Source of the DNA: Pseudomonas graminis
GTDB lineage: Bacteria; Pseudomonadota; Gammaproteobacteria; Pseudomonadales; Pseudomonadaceae
Length of the DNA stretch: 64,000 nt
Assembly: GCF_900111735.1 (NCBI RefSeq)
Contig: NZ_FOHW01000012.1
Coordinates: 1 to 64,000, forward strand
Reading direction: 5' to 3'
Under the pieces are notes generated by a model. That model searched no databases, was not told the DNA's origin, and saw nothing but the letters and a program-made list of their open reading frames with translations. Every line of letters begins with the position of its first letter. Position 1 is the stretch's first letter. Positions 25,201-33,798 of this stretch are shown here, in pieces. The translations under genes and the position numbers were made by a program.

Positions 25201-25695
25201 AGCCTCGGCGCACCGTCGAAGTGCGAGCAATGCTGGCGGGTTGAGTACTTCTCTGGCCAGCTCGCGCAACGTCAGGCGCAGCTCGAAACGCTCCCGGCCG
25301 TCGGCCTCCACGGCTGGCTCCAGCGCAGTGCTAAAGCGGATGTGCAGCTCATCGATGTCAAGGGGGGCGCCAAATTGCGCCTGCAGGGTTTCCTGCAGTC
25401 TCTGGTCCAGATGGCTGACGATCGGGGGCGGAAATGCCAGATCGAGTTGCCACGCCTTCAGCACCCAGACCGATCCGTACAACAATTCGGCGACCGGGCT
25501 AACGGCCTGGCGCATCAGTCTTTTGTGATTGAGCGTGTGAACTTCGGAGGGCGCGACGGCAGCGGGTTCGAGGGGTTGTGCCGGCCGCACTCGCTCCGCG
25601 AATGGGGAAACGCTTAAGGCGCTGCCATCGGGGAGAGTGTCGTTGGAAGTGAGATCCAGGCCGCTCGTGGAACAAGAGCTGCTACGGTCGTTCAT
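22291..25695 (-). CDS. Large dermonecrotic-toxin-like (DUF6543) protein with C-terminal Stv-like domain
   Basis: The 1134-aa protein resembles the Pseudomonas dermonecrotic-toxin-type proteins now described as DUF6543. It has a long N-terminal region with helical blocks (HLDQRLQETLQAQFGAPLDI, LAFLDGVTRLHSRKRLDNEG, GVALNGEIIPGIFHV) and a hydrophobic hairpin about residues 785-820 (APIALVLPAASIAAL, then ASAASVALGI). The C-terminal domain (about 930-1115) has RTLVVSSHGYYLPW, LRTFAPHGHELVDP, DVLTVRNRFGMTNPTLQDL and DNILLVHCRC, which match what I recall of the 'putative adhesin Stv' domain. No signal peptide is visible. ATG 25695 or GTG 25710 may be the start; neither has a good ribosome site. It follows the guanidine carboxylase gene on the same strand. 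Confidence 0.75.
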   Translation of the reverse strand: MNDRSSSCSTSGLDLTSNDTLPDGSALSVSPFAERVRPAQPLEPAAVAPSEVHTLNHKRLMRQAVSPVAELLYGSVWVLKAWQLDLAFPPPIVSHLDQRLQETLQAQFGAPLDIDELHIRFSTALEPAVEADGRERFELRLTLRELAREVLNPPALLALRRCAEADRPLSASTPKLTVSVFFELLTEARWTLEYEQVQRQFWEQHGDTWEMLAKLAFLDGVTRLHSRKRLDNEGHLLAMDALGLKRFPQHLQDLQPIRPPARSIVCGVALNGEIIPGIFHVRSNTTGHCYVHVLGSTPQCHEYISDDAPWRADKVLEAINASAWHRLNLSLESAQTLLKLPAPADDVFAQLRVAQERFWATRLTGVDAVESPDAFIDDDHAALMPIEPAMALVSALDHWQHHESLLARLPTPLGVANRLMGQWLRQMSPGFDRVPLKQTHTATTDPQRVFVRYLPGTSRTPWGHARIAAANVAFTPDDKPVTLGQALMRRFRALRPQGYDDEGGRWVVYADPSGQGTWSPEAELNISAAAVEAYIQGIDFLEHMQRRLDQFWQQQRADIERSLWSTFVSQALLALKSGELSRDSFNFIIGAIEQAQQVSLPQTPPFGTTRIRWSAAGLYVSNGLPLSSDCPPCVGLLMISAPDQEGGVLYQAGQSTPFVAFSNRQQLISHLKAAAANPAWRETVLNYMPCRFHARLSYILELWGGVRAPAEPVSILRPWTEPLYHPDTHAARRHQLCEHHVSGSPMGFICEGLRLNSQYDAEDSIVTDREQALSAWIQHLDRLQLLLAPIALVLPAASIAALTASAASVALGIQAANLPGDRQDERRQVMFALLSLGLLHMAPATPRLLQAFRKLAAPTASLSRGIGRETARGHVALPARRFGDWLRRATQTRKTLIKPFFNGTGLMKTWSVAGNAEFGTSAVQVWKLGRKFLLWTSDRNQARTLVVSSHGYYLPWTRTTAIPNGTELRTFAPHGHELVDPMLHRIASQSVRPYARLNSTQTVPGPGVGPFPDLLAGDTLMAGTSLPGRIKNYTLAKFQSEHYESYRDICQIVRNSHQPPLPSPLPATPMDVLTVRNRFGMTNPTLQDLFGELHRQGIHYDNILLVHCRCPAVGSMLGRSPSFVASKGPSPITP

Positions 25696-25812
25696 GAAAA
25701 ATCGCGCCACGGGGAAAGGTGCCCACTATGGCGCGATGCCGGGTTGCAATGGCGTTAACTATGTATCGCGTATGCCACCGCGTTTTATGCCTGGGGGAAA
25801 GCTGCAATCGCT

Positions 25813-25850
25813 AAGCCGCAAGCCGCAAGCTGCAAGCTGCAAGCCGCAAG
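25813..25850. repeat. 7-bp tandem repeat AAGC(C/T)GC
   Basis: Five consecutive heptamers (AAGCCGC, AAGCCGC, AAGCTGC, AAGCTGC, AAGCCGC) plus AAG lie in the 155-bp gap between the carboxylase stop and the toxin gene. The same class of short repeat occurs in many Pseudomonas intergenic regions. Confidence 0.8.
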
Positions 25851-25865
25851 GAACAACAGTGCCAA

Positions 25866-28800
25866 TCAGCCTACGTCCAGCACCACCACCCGTTGCCCGG
25901 CACGCACCGCTGAGCCAGGCTGCACGCGGACGTCGCTGACCACACCGGCGTGGGGTGCCAGTAACGGAATCTCCATCTTCATCGACTCCAGAATCACCAG
26001 CGTTTCCCCCGCTTCGACGCGCTGGCCGACGCTGACCTGCACCTGCCAGAGGTTGCCGGCAATATGGCTGTCGATGCTGGTCTGCCCGCTTTCCAGCGCG
26101 GCTTCTTCCGTGGATTCGGCCACCGCTTCGTCGCTCTCGAACGAGGCCTGGCCGTTGGCGATCCAGCGCTCGCGCTCGGCGTTGAACGCACTCTGCTGCT
26201 GGTTGCGGAATGCGGCGATGCTCTGTGCTTCATCGGCCAGAAAGGCTTGGTACTCGGTCAGGTTGAGCGTGCTGTGCTCGATCTGCAGCGGGTATCGCCC
26301 GAGGGGGAAATCCCGGCGAATGGTCAACAGCTCGTCGGCGCTGACCGGATAAAAACGGATCTGGTCGAAGAACCGCAGCAGCCACGGTTTGCCATCGAAC
26401 GCCGCCACGGCGCGATAACGGTTCCACATCTGTAAAGTGCGCCCCACGAACTGATAACCGCCGGGGCCTTCCATGCCGTATACGCACATGTACGCGCCGC
26501 CGATGCCGACGGAGTTCTCGGCGGTCCAGGTCCGCGCCGGGTTGTATTTTGTGGTGACCAGCCGATGCCGGGGGTCCAGCGGCGTGGCGACCGGCGCGCC
26601 GAGGTAGACATCGCCCAGCCCCATCACCAGGTAGCTGGCGTCGAAGACGGTGCGGTGCACTTCGTCGAGGTTTGGCAGGTCGTTGATGCGGCGGATGAAT
26701 TCCAGGTTGCTCGGGCACCATGGCGCGTCCTTGCGCACGGTGGTCATGTACTTCTCGATGGCCAGCTGACAGGCCGGATCGTCCCAGGACAAGGGCAGAT
26801 GAACGATACGCGACGGCACTTCCAGATTCTTGCTGGCGCAGACCTCGTCCCACTCGCCGGCGACCACATCGAGCAGCGTCTTCAGCGGCAGTTGCTCGGG
26901 CTGGTAATGCACCTGGAGCGAACGAATGCCAGGCGTCAGGTCGATCACCCCGGTCAGCTGTTTGCTTTCCAGCGCCTGCATCAGCGCATGGCCCCGAAAG
27001 CGCAGCACCAGATCCAGCTCCGGCGCGCCGATTTCCAGCAACAGATGGGTGTCGCCGGAAAGCCGGGCGACCAGGCGGGTGTCGTCCTTGCCGATGTCGA
27101 GCACCACCGGCGAGGTCAACGCTGCACCTTGTGGGAACACAACAGGCGAGGTCAGCGCTGCACCCTGTAGGAGTGAGCTTGCTCGCGAAGACTCTGGTCG
27201 AGTCGCTACATAGTCATCGGATGTACCGACCTCTTCGCGAGCAAGCTCATTCCTGCCCAGATCGGTATTCAGTTTCAGCGAGCGGGCGGCTTCGACACTC
27301 ACCGGATGAAACCTCACCTTGTCCCCGGCCTTGAGCTGCCCCAACTGCCACAGATCCGCCTCAATGATCGTCACCGGGCAGACAAACCCGCCCAGGCTCG
27401 GCCCGTCCGGACCGAGGATCACCGGCATGTCCCCGGTGAAATCCACCGCGCCGATGGCGTACGGATTGTCATGAATGTTCGACGGGTGCAGGCCCGCTTC
27501 ACCGCCGTCCGCGCGTACCCATTCCGGCTTAGGCCCGATCAGGCGCACGCCGGTGCGGCTAGAGTTGAAATGCACTTCCCAGTCAGTGGCGAAGAAGGTC
27601 TCGATGTAGCGCTCAGTGAAATATTCGGGAGCGGCGTGTGGGCCATAGATCACCCGGATATCGCGCACGTCCGGCAGCTCGGCGACTTGCGTCGGTTCAA
27701 GCCGTTCGCCTGCGCTGCGGTCAGACAATGGCGCGACATGCAACACGTCCCCCGCGCGCAACGCCCGTCCGCCGTGGCCGCCAAACTGGCCCAGAGTAAA
27801 CGTGCTTTTACTGCCCAGATAATCCGGCACATCCAACCCGCCGCGCACGCACAGATAACTGCGGGCACCGGCGCCAGCGATGGTACCAAGCACCAGCGTC
27901 GAGCCTGCCGAAACGAGCGACGATTGATTCATCGGCAGCGCGTCGCCATCCAGCGTCAGCGGAATGACCGCGCCCGTCACGGCAATCACCGCATCGGTGT
28001 TGAAGCGCAGCGTCGGCCCGCTCATGGTGATTTCCAGCGCGGCGCAGCCTTCAGCGTTACCCACCAGAGCATTGCCCAGACGCAACGAACGACTGTCCAT
28101 TGGACCGGACGGCGGCACGCCCACCGCCCAGTAACCCAGACGCCCCGGGTAATCCTGAACGCTGGTTTGGGTGCCACCGCTCAGCACCTCGAATGTGTCG
28201 GCACGATAGGTCAGCCCCTCAAGGCACCGCGTCCACGGCTGACCGCTGGCGAACGGCACGTCCGCGAGAATCTGGCGCAAGTAGTCGCGATTGGTCTCGA
28301 TGCCGTAAAGCCGCGTTTCACTGAGGGCTTGGGCCAGACCGTCGCTGGCCGACGCCCTGTCCGGCGCCCAGCTGATGACCTTGGCAATCATCGGATCGAA
28401 GAACGGCGGAATCTCGCACCCGGCCTCGACCCATGTGTCGATGCGCAAGTGTTTGCCGTCGGCGGCGGGCAAGTGCACCGAGGTCAGCAAGCCCGGGCTC
28501 GGCTGAAAATCCCGACCCGGGTCTTCTGCGTATAAGCGCGCCTGGATCGCATGGCCGACAGGCTGTAAGCCCGCCCGCAACTTAACGAGCGGCGGCAGAT
28601 CGCCGGCCGCGAGCTGAATCATCCAGCTCACCAGGTCCACGCCCCAGACCTGCTCGGTCACGCCATGCTCGACCTGCAACCGGGTGTTCACTTCCAGAAA
28701 ATAGAAGCGCTGATCGTCGCTGTCGAAGACGAACTCGACCGTGCCGGCGCTGCGATAGTTGACCGCTTTTGCCAGCTTGATCGCCGCTGCACACAGTTCA

Positions 28801-29555
28801 TCGGCCATGCCGGCGGGGAGGTTAGGCGCGGGGGTTTCTTCGAGGACTTTCTGATTGCGACGCTGCACCGAGCAATCGCGCACGCCGAGGGCGATCACCT
28901 CGCCACGACCGTCGCCGAACACCTGCACTTCCAGATGGCGGGCACGCTGGATGTACTTCTCGATGAACACGCCGGCATCGCTGAAGTTGTTCTGGCCCAG
29001 TCGTTTGACGGCCTCGAACGACTCGCTCAGTTCGCTGGCGCTGCGGCACACGCGCATGCCGATCCCGCCGCCGCCCGCCGTGCTTTTCAGCATCACCGGG
29101 TAGCCGATGGTTTCGGCAGCGCTCAATGCGGCTTCAAGGCTGTCCAGCAGTTCGGTGCCTTCGAGCATCGGCACGCCGTGCTGTTTCGCGAGGGCGCGGG
29201 CGGTGTGCTTGAGTCCGAAGACCCGCAGTTGCTCGGGCGTCGGGCCGACGAAGGCGATGCCGGCGTCTTCACAGGCCTGGGCGAAGGCCGCGTTCTCCGA
29301 CAGGAAGCCGTAGCCCGGATGAATGGCTTTGGCGCCGGTGGCTTTGGCGATAGCCAGAATCTTGTCCACCGCCAGGTACGTGCCGGCGGCGCCACCTTCG
29401 CCCAAACTGTGGGCTTCGTCGGCTTGCAGGATGTGCAGACTGGCAGCGTCCGCTTCGGCGTACACCGCGACGCCGCCGACCTGCAGGTCGCGAAGGGTAC
29501 GCAGGATGCGGCAGGCAATCGCGCCGCGGTTGGCAATCAGCAGTTTGTCGAACAT
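25866..29555 (-). CDS. Guanidine carboxylase (urea-carboxylase family), with in-frame REP insertion
   Basis: This biotin-dependent carboxylase adds CO2 to guanidine (or urea) using ATP. Domains in order: biotin carboxylase N-terminal (MFDKLLIANRGAIACRILR), ATP-grasp with STAGGGGIGM and EVNTRLQVEH, biotin carboxylase C-terminal, KipA/AHS2-like (GGTQTSVQDYPGRLGYWAVG), KipI/AHS1-like (VHYQPEQLPLKTLLD, TKYNPARTWTAENSVGIGG), and a biotinyl domain with ILESMKMEI near the C-terminus. Between the KipA and KipI parts about 50 residues are encoded by a REP element (27117-27262). The riboswitch and associated genes indicate guanidine rather than urea as substrate. No allophanate hydrolase gene follows. 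Confidence 0.9.
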   Translation of the reverse strand: MFDKLLIANRGAIACRILRTLRDLQVGGVAVYAEADAASLHILQADEAHSLGEGGAAGTYLAVDKILAIAKATGAKAIHPGYGFLSENAAFAQACEDAGIAFVGPTPEQLRVFGLKHTARALAKQHGVPMLEGTELLDSLEAALSAAETIGYPVMLKSTAGGGGIGMRVCRSASELSESFEAVKRLGQNNFSDAGVFIEKYIQRARHLEVQVFGDGRGEVIALGVRDCSVQRRNQKVLEETPAPNLPAGMADELCAAAIKLAKAVNYRSAGTVEFVFDSDDQRFYFLEVNTRLQVEHGVTEQVWGVDLVSWMIQLAAGDLPPLVKLRAGLQPVGHAIQARLYAEDPGRDFQPSPGLLTSVHLPAADGKHLRIDTWVEAGCEIPPFFDPMIAKVISWAPDRASASDGLAQALSETRLYGIETNRDYLRQILADVPFASGQPWTRCLEGLTYRADTFEVLSGGTQTSVQDYPGRLGYWAVGVPPSGPMDSRSLRLGNALVGNAEGCAALEITMSGPTLRFNTDAVIAVTGAVIPLTLDGDALPMNQSSLVSAGSTLVLGTIAGAGARSYLCVRGGLDVPDYLGSKSTFTLGQFGGHGGRALRAGDVLHVAPLSDRSAGERLEPTQVAELPDVRDIRVIYGPHAAPEYFTERYIETFFATDWEVHFNSSRTGVRLIGPKPEWVRADGGEAGLHPSNIHDNPYAIGAVDFTGDMPVILGPDGPSLGGFVCPVTIIEADLWQLGQLKAGDKVRFHPVSVEAARSLKLNTDLGRNELAREEVGTSDDYVATRPESSRASSLLQGAALTSPVVFPQGAALTSPVVLDIGKDDTRLVARLSGDTHLLLEIGAPELDLVLRFRGHALMQALESKQLTGVIDLTPGIRSLQVHYQPEQLPLKTLLDVVAGEWDEVCASKNLEVPSRIVHLPLSWDDPACQLAIEKYMTTVRKDAPWCPSNLEFIRRINDLPNLDEVHRTVFDASYLVMGLGDVYLGAPVATPLDPRHRLVTTKYNPARTWTAENSVGIGGAYMCVYGMEGPGGYQFVGRTLQMWNRYRAVAAFDGKPWLLRFFDQIRFYPVSADELLTIRRDFPLGRYPLQIEHSTLNLTEYQAFLADEAQSIAAFRNQQQSAFNAERERWIANGQASFESDEAVAESTEEAALESGQTSIDSHIAGNLWQVQVSVGQRVEAGETLVILESMKMEIPLLAPHAGVVSDVRVQPGSAVRAGQRVVVLDVG
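27109..27262. repeat. REP pair and 24-bp duplication inside the carboxylase gene
   Basis: REP arms GTAGGAGTGAGCTTGCTCGC (from 27167) and GCGAGCAAGCTCATTCCTGC (to 27258) form an inverted doublet. Beside it the 24-bp sequence starting GGCGAGGTCAACGCTGCACC (27109-27132) is repeated at 27145-27168 with two mismatches. The frame stays open across all of this. Confidence 0.88.
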
Positions 29556-29691
29556 GGCATAGACCCCGGGGATCGATAGCGATCAACCCCACACTGGGTA
29601 GCGGGCCGTCCCGCTGTGGTACGCGTTGCACGAAGGCCGTCCCTCGCGCCGAAGCCTTGAAGCCCTGAACACTTGAAAGTGTGGTCAGCGA

Positions 29692-30327
29692 TCAGTCCCA
29701 GACGAGCAGTTCCGCCGGCGTGGGGTTGTAGCCGTTGCAAGGATTGTTCAGCTGCGGGCAGTTGGAAATCAGCACGATCACGTCCATCTCGGCGCGCAGT
29801 TCGACGTACTTGCCGGCGCCGGAAATGCCGTCTTCAAAGGTCAGGCCGCCGTCCGCCGTGACCGGTACGTTCATGAAGAAGTTGATGTTCGGGCCGATGT
29901 CGCGCTTGCCCAGTCGACCGTCATGGATGCAGGCGCGAAGGTAGCTGTCGCGGCAGCTGTGCATGTGCTTTTTCTCCAGCGCGTAACGCACGGTGTTGCT
30001 CTCCTGGGCGCAGGCGCCGCCGAGGGTGTCGTGGCGCCCGCAAGTGTCTTCGACGATGGTCAGCATCGGCTTGCCCAGGTTCGAATACAGGACGCTGCCC
30101 TTGCTCAGGTAAACGTTGTTCTGCCGGCGCAGCGTACGTTGCACGTCATAGCGTTCGCGGGGGTTGGCAAGGCTGTAGAACAGCGTGTCGACCGCCTGAT
30201 TGCCTTCGAGGTCGAGCAGGCACAGGGTCTGCCCGGCCTTGAGTTCGGTCAGCGATGGCTCGCCCGCCGGGATGTGGGTGATGGAAACGGGGGCGTTCGT
30301 GTGGTGATGAGAGTGTGCAGTGCTCAT
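29692..30327 (-). CDS. Carboxyguanidine deiminase subunit (urea amidolyase-associated protein 2 type)
   Basis: The 211-aa protein is of the UAAP2 / DUF1989 family. It has [55 protein letters not shown] segments (EDTCGRHD) and [15 protein letters not shown]. Family members once tied to urea are now known to form a two-subunit carboxyguanidine deiminase (CgdAB), which converts the carboxylase product to allophanate. GAGGAG precedes ATG 30327. The paralogous subunit gene ends 11 nt upstream. The longer open frame to 30651 is not used. A 136-nt gap separates it from the carboxylase gene. Confidence 0.85.
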   Translation of the reverse strand: MSTAHSHHHTNAPVSITHIPAGEPSLTELKAGQTLCLLDLEGNQAVDTLFYSLANPRERYDVQRTLRRQNNVYLSKGSVLYSNLGKPMLTIVEDTCGRHDTLGGACAQESNTVRYALEKKHMHSCRDSYLRACIHDGRLGKRDIGPNINFFMNVPVTADGGLTFEDGISGAGKYVELRAEMDVIVLISNCPQLNNPCNGYNPTPAELLVWD

Positions 30328-30338
30328 GGCGAAACTCC

Positions 30339-31064
30339 TCAGGCGAACAGGCGATCGGTGTTGATGAAGCCGCGCACGTTTTCTTCGCGGGACGTGCGGC
30401 AGCGTTCGGCGACGCTGGGGTCGGCCTTCATCCAGCTCAGCTGGACCGGCTGCGGTGCGTACTCGGGGTTGGGGTCCATCGGGTGTTGCAGGGCCGTCAT
30501 GACCACCAGTGTGTCCATCGGCGCGTACAGCTCGATGCTGTCGCCCGCTTTCGAATTGCCCGGGACGAAGGCCAGCGCGCCGTGATCGTCGACGTTGACC
30601 CGGCTGAACAGGTTCAGCGTCATCAACAGATCGGAAAGCCCCAGGCCCCACTTGCCCATCTCCACCAGCAAGTTGTCAGCGCCGTTGCGGAAGAAGCCGT
30701 TGCGCAGTTCCTGGTAGCGGCCCTGGCCGTATTTTTCGCTGACCTCTTCTGCGCACAGCACGCCGCCGATGCTGTCGCTCCAGCCGCAGGTGTCAGCAGT
30801 GATCGCGGCCAGTACCCGACCCATGTCCGAATACAGGCAGTGACCGGTGGTGAGCTTGGCGGTGTGTTGGCATTTGAGGCTGTCGGGCAGGTTCAGGCGC
30901 TCGGTTTTTTCATGGGCGTTGAACATCGTCAGGCTGACGTTGGCGTTGCCGTTCAGATCGGTCAGACGCAGCAGTTCGCCTCTTTTGAGCACGAACGACA
31001 GGTGGCCGCCGCCTGGCAGGAGTTCTTCGGCGAACACGGGAAACAGCGGGGTTGATTCAGTCAT
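30339..31064 (-). CDS. Carboxyguanidine deiminase subunit (urea amidolyase-associated protein 1 type)
   Basis: The 241-aa protein is a UAAP1-type DUF1989 paralogue of the downstream gene. Parallel segments are [51 protein letters not shown] and [15 protein letters not shown]. The Cys/Asp positions in TADTCGW and the partner's EDTCGR match. It is expected to act as a heteromer with the next gene product. ATG 31064 has AAGGA 9 nt upstream. It directly follows the ABC ATPase gene (12-nt gap). Confidence 0.85.
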   Translation of the reverse strand: MTESTPLFPVFAEELLPGGGHLSFVLKRGELLRLTDLNGNANVSLTMFNAHEKTERLNLPDSLKCQHTAKLTTGHCLYSDMGRVLAAITADTCGWSDSIGGVLCAEEVSEKYGQGRYQELRNGFFRNGADNLLVEMGKWGLGLSDLLMTLNLFSRVNVDDHGALAFVPGNSKAGDSIELYAPMDTLVVMTALQHPMDPNPEYAPQPVQLSWMKADPSVAERCRTSREENVRGFINTDRLFA

Positions 31065-31076
31065 GGTCAATGTCCT

Positions 31077-31841
31077 TCAAACCGTTTTCAGCGAATCGAG
31101 CGCCACGCGGGCGGCGCGACGATCGCTGTTCAGGGGAATGTCGTAAGTGATGCGCGCGCCATAGGCGCCGGGGGCGTGGGGATCGATGCGGACCTTGTCG
31201 AACACCAGCAGTCGAGTGCCGAGGTTGAAGCCTTCCGACAGGTCATGGGTGACCATGAACACCGTCAGCCTGGTTTCGCGCCACAGCTCCAGCAGCAGGG
31301 CGTGCATGTCCTTGCGGATACCGGGATCGAGCGCGCCGAACGGCTCGTCGAGCAGCAGAACCCGAGGTTTCATGATCAGCGCCTGGGCGATGGCCAGACG
31401 CTGCTGCATGCCGCCCGATAATTGCGTCGGGTACTTGTCCAGCGCGTGATCGAGGCCGACCTTGTGCAGCAGCGCCGCCGCCTGTTCGCGGGCGTCACGC
31501 TTGGCGGCACCGAACAGCCGCCCGAGCAACCCCGAGCGGGGCAATTCGAGGCCCAGCGCAACGTTGTCCAGCACCGACAAGTGCGGGAACACCGAATAGC
31601 GCTGAAAGACCACGCCTCGGGTCGAATCCGGTTCCTTCGCCAGCGGTTCGCCGTCCAGCAGAATCGTGCCTTTGCTGGCGACTTCCTGGCCCAGCAGCAG
31701 GCGCAGGAACGTCGATTTACCGCAGCCCGACGCGCCCACCAGCGTGCAGAACTCGCCTTCGGCGATGCTCAGGTTCAGGCCTTCGAGCACCACCTGGTCG
31801 CCGTATTGCTGCCAGACGTTTTTGACCGAAATAAAGCTCAT
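31077..31841 (-). CDS. ABC transporter ATP-binding protein (guanidine operon)
   Basis: The 254-aa ATPase has Walker A GASGCGKST, signature LSGGMQQRLAIAQA, Walker B VLLLDEPFGALD and switch His in MVTHD. It resembles the nitrate/taurine/urea-like importer ATPases. Its start overlaps the permease stop by 4 bp (ATGA). It powers uptake of the operon's substrate, likely guanidine. Confidence 0.9.
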   Translation of the reverse strand: MSFISVKNVWQQYGDQVVLEGLNLSIAEGEFCTLVGASGCGKSTFLRLLLGQEVASKGTILLDGEPLAKEPDSTRGVVFQRYSVFPHLSVLDNVALGLELPRSGLLGRLFGAAKRDAREQAAALLHKVGLDHALDKYPTQLSGGMQQRLAIAQALIMKPRVLLLDEPFGALDPGIRKDMHALLLELWRETRLTVFMVTHDLSEGFNLGTRLLVFDKVRIDPHAPGAYGARITYDIPLNSDRRAARVALDSLKTV

Positions 31842-32653
31842 GGGCGCGCCCCCTCGTACCACGGGAACGCCTTGCGCGTGAGCGCTTTCAGGCCCCAGTC
31901 CATCAGCCAGGCGAGGAGGGTGATCCACACGACGTAAGGAAGAATCATGTCCATCGCCAGATAGCGCCGCACGAGAAAGATCCGGTAACCCAGCCCGTCG
32001 GTGGAGGCGATGGCTTCGGCCGCGATCAGAAACAGCCACGCCGATCCCAGCACCAGCCGCAGGGAGATCAACAGGCGCGGCAGCAATTGCGGCAGCACCA
32101 CCCGCAGGATCAGCGTCCAGGTCGAGGCGCCCAGGGTTTGCGCCTTGATCAGCAGCTCGACCGGAATCTCCCGGGCGCGCTGCTCCAGGTCACGGGCCAG
32201 CACCGGCGTGATGCCGATGACGATGAGCATCACTTTCGATAGCTCGCCCAGGCCGAAGACGATGAACAGGATCGGCAGAATCGCCAGCGGTGGCACCATC
32301 GACAGCACCGTCAGCAACGGCGACAGCGGCGCGCTGAACAAGGGCAGCACCCCCGACGCGATGCCCAGGCACAACCCGACCACGGCGCTGATTGCCAGGC
32401 CGATTGCCAGACGCTGCAGACTGGCGCCGGTGTCCTGCCAGAGCAGGTATTCGCCGGTGCGTTGATCGGGCACGAACGCCACCCGTTTAATCGCATCGGT
32501 CATCTGCACGGCGCTGGGCAGCAGCTTGTCGTTGGGGTTTTCCGTCAGCCGCGTCGCCGAGCCCGTGAAATAGGCAAACAGCAACAGGGCGAACGGCAGG
32601 AGCACCAGGATCAATCGACTGGCGCGATCCGGGCGGCGGTTTATCAGGCGCAT
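31838..32653 (-). CDS. ABC transporter permease (guanidine operon)
   Basis: The 271-aa inner-membrane protein has about six helices and the coupling-helix motif in EQRAREIPVELLIKAQTLGA, typical of BPD_transp_1 permeases of the SsuC/TauC class. An N-terminal helix (LILVLLPFALLLFAYFTG) precedes a periplasmic loop. It lies between the binding-protein gene (18-nt gap) and the ATPase gene (4-bp overlap). Confidence 0.9.
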   Translation of the reverse strand: MRLINRRPDRASRLILVLLPFALLLFAYFTGSATRLTENPNDKLLPSAVQMTDAIKRVAFVPDQRTGEYLLWQDTGASLQRLAIGLAISAVVGLCLGIASGVLPLFSAPLSPLLTVLSMVPPLAILPILFIVFGLGELSKVMLIVIGITPVLARDLEQRAREIPVELLIKAQTLGASTWTLILRVVLPQLLPRLLISLRLVLGSAWLFLIAAEAIASTDGLGYRIFLVRRYLAMDMILPYVVWITLLAWLMDWGLKALTRKAFPWYEGARP

Positions 32654-32671
32654 GGCAAAGACCTTTGGTTG

Positions 32672-33739
32672 TTACAGCTTGGCGTCGGCAGCCATCTGCA
32701 CGTAGCTCGGGTCGAAATGCAGCTTGAGGTTGGCCTTGTCGCCTTCGGTCACGCCGCCTGCGAAGGTCATGCCGACCGCGCTGGCGTCTCTGGCACCTTC
32801 GCCGAGCAGGCCGTGGTCGAAGGAGAAGTCAGCGACCTTGCGCATGGTCGTCGGCAGCTGCTTGCTGGTGACGAAGTCCAGCGCTTCCTTGGGCGTGGCG
32901 AACAGCTTGGTGGTGTCCAGCTGCGACTGGAATCCGGCCAGATCGGTGCCCGACGCCTGGGCCATGTGCTCCAGTGCGGCTTTCGATTCGGCGGATTTGG
33001 CGTTCATCAGCGCCACCACTTCAAACCACGCGCCGGTCAGGGCTTTACCCAGTGCCGGGTTGTCTTTCAGGGTCTGGGTGTTGACCACCATCATGTCCAT
33101 GATCTCGCCAGGGATCTTGCTGGAATCGAACACTTCGGTGACGCCGGGCTTGGCCTTGATCTCCGAGAGCATCGGGTTCCAGGTGGTGACGGCCTTGACC
33201 TCGCTGGTGTTGAAAGCAGCGGCGATGTCGGCGTCGGAGGTGTTGACGACTTTCAGGTCTTTTTCAGTCAGGTCCACCGAGTCCAGCGCGCGGGCGAGCA
33301 GGTAGTGGGACACCGACAGCTCCACCAGATTGACGTCCATGCCTTTGAGGTCGGCAACTTTTTTGCCGTCGCCCTTGAGGACGATGCCGTCGTTGCCGTT
33401 GGAGAAGTCGCTGACCACCAGCGCCGTGCTTTCAACGCCACCGGCGGCGGGGATGGTGAGGGCGTCCATGTTGGTCATGGTGCAGCCATCGAACTGGCCG
33501 GCGGTGTATTGATTGATCGATTCGACGTAGTCGTTGAGCTGGGTGACCTTGATGTTGATGCCGTACTTCTTGGCCCACTTGTCGACGATGCCCTGAGTCC
33601 CTGCGTATTCCCATGGCATCCAGCCGGCATAAATGGTCCAGCAGACGTCGAAATCTTTTTTCGGAGCGGCGGTGGCCGAGAGGCTCAATGCCGCGAAGAC
33701 GCCTGCGGTGAGCAGACTGAACAGACGGGACTTTTGCAT
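32672..33739 (-). CDS. Periplasmic substrate-binding protein (guanidine operon; often annotated as putative urea binding)
   Basis: The 355-aa protein has a signal peptide (MQKSRLFSLLTAGVFAALSL...ATA) and an NMT1/taurine-type binding fold (FDVCWTIYAGWMPWEYAGTQ, GVESTALVVSDFSNGNDGI, AVTTWNPMLSEI). The aromatic residues W and Y in the first strand are plausible cation-pi ligands for a guanidinium ion. It is the first gene behind a guanidine-I riboswitch. Generic annotation would call it a urea transporter component; guanidine is better supported by context. Confidence 0.87.
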   Translation of the reverse strand: MQKSRLFSLLTAGVFAALSLSATAAPKKDFDVCWTIYAGWMPWEYAGTQGIVDKWAKKYGINIKVTQLNDYVESINQYTAGQFDGCTMTNMDALTIPAAGGVESTALVVSDFSNGNDGIVLKGDGKKVADLKGMDVNLVELSVSHYLLARALDSVDLTEKDLKVVNTSDADIAAAFNTSEVKAVTTWNPMLSEIKAKPGVTEVFDSSKIPGEIMDMMVVNTQTLKDNPALGKALTGAWFEVVALMNAKSAESKAALEHMAQASGTDLAGFQSQLDTTKLFATPKEALDFVTSKQLPTTMRKVADFSFDHGLLGEGARDASAVGMTFAGGVTEGDKANLKLHFDPSYVQMAADAKL

Positions 33740-33798
33740 GGGGTGTCTCCAGTAGCGAAAAGGGCGGTCAGGAGTACGGCGACACCACTGGTGTCCTG

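Noticed and set aside
24646..25617. Long plus-strand frame opposite the large toxin gene
   Set aside because: No recognisable domain; the minus-strand product has clear family motifs.
27306..28535. 409-aa plus-strand frame opposite the carboxylase
   Set aside because: Arg/His/Gln-rich shadow of a well-defined biotin carboxylase.
25866..29555. Plain urea carboxylase annotation
   Set aside because: The guanidine-I aptamer and the paired UAAP proteins point to guanidine; urea remains possible as a side substrate.
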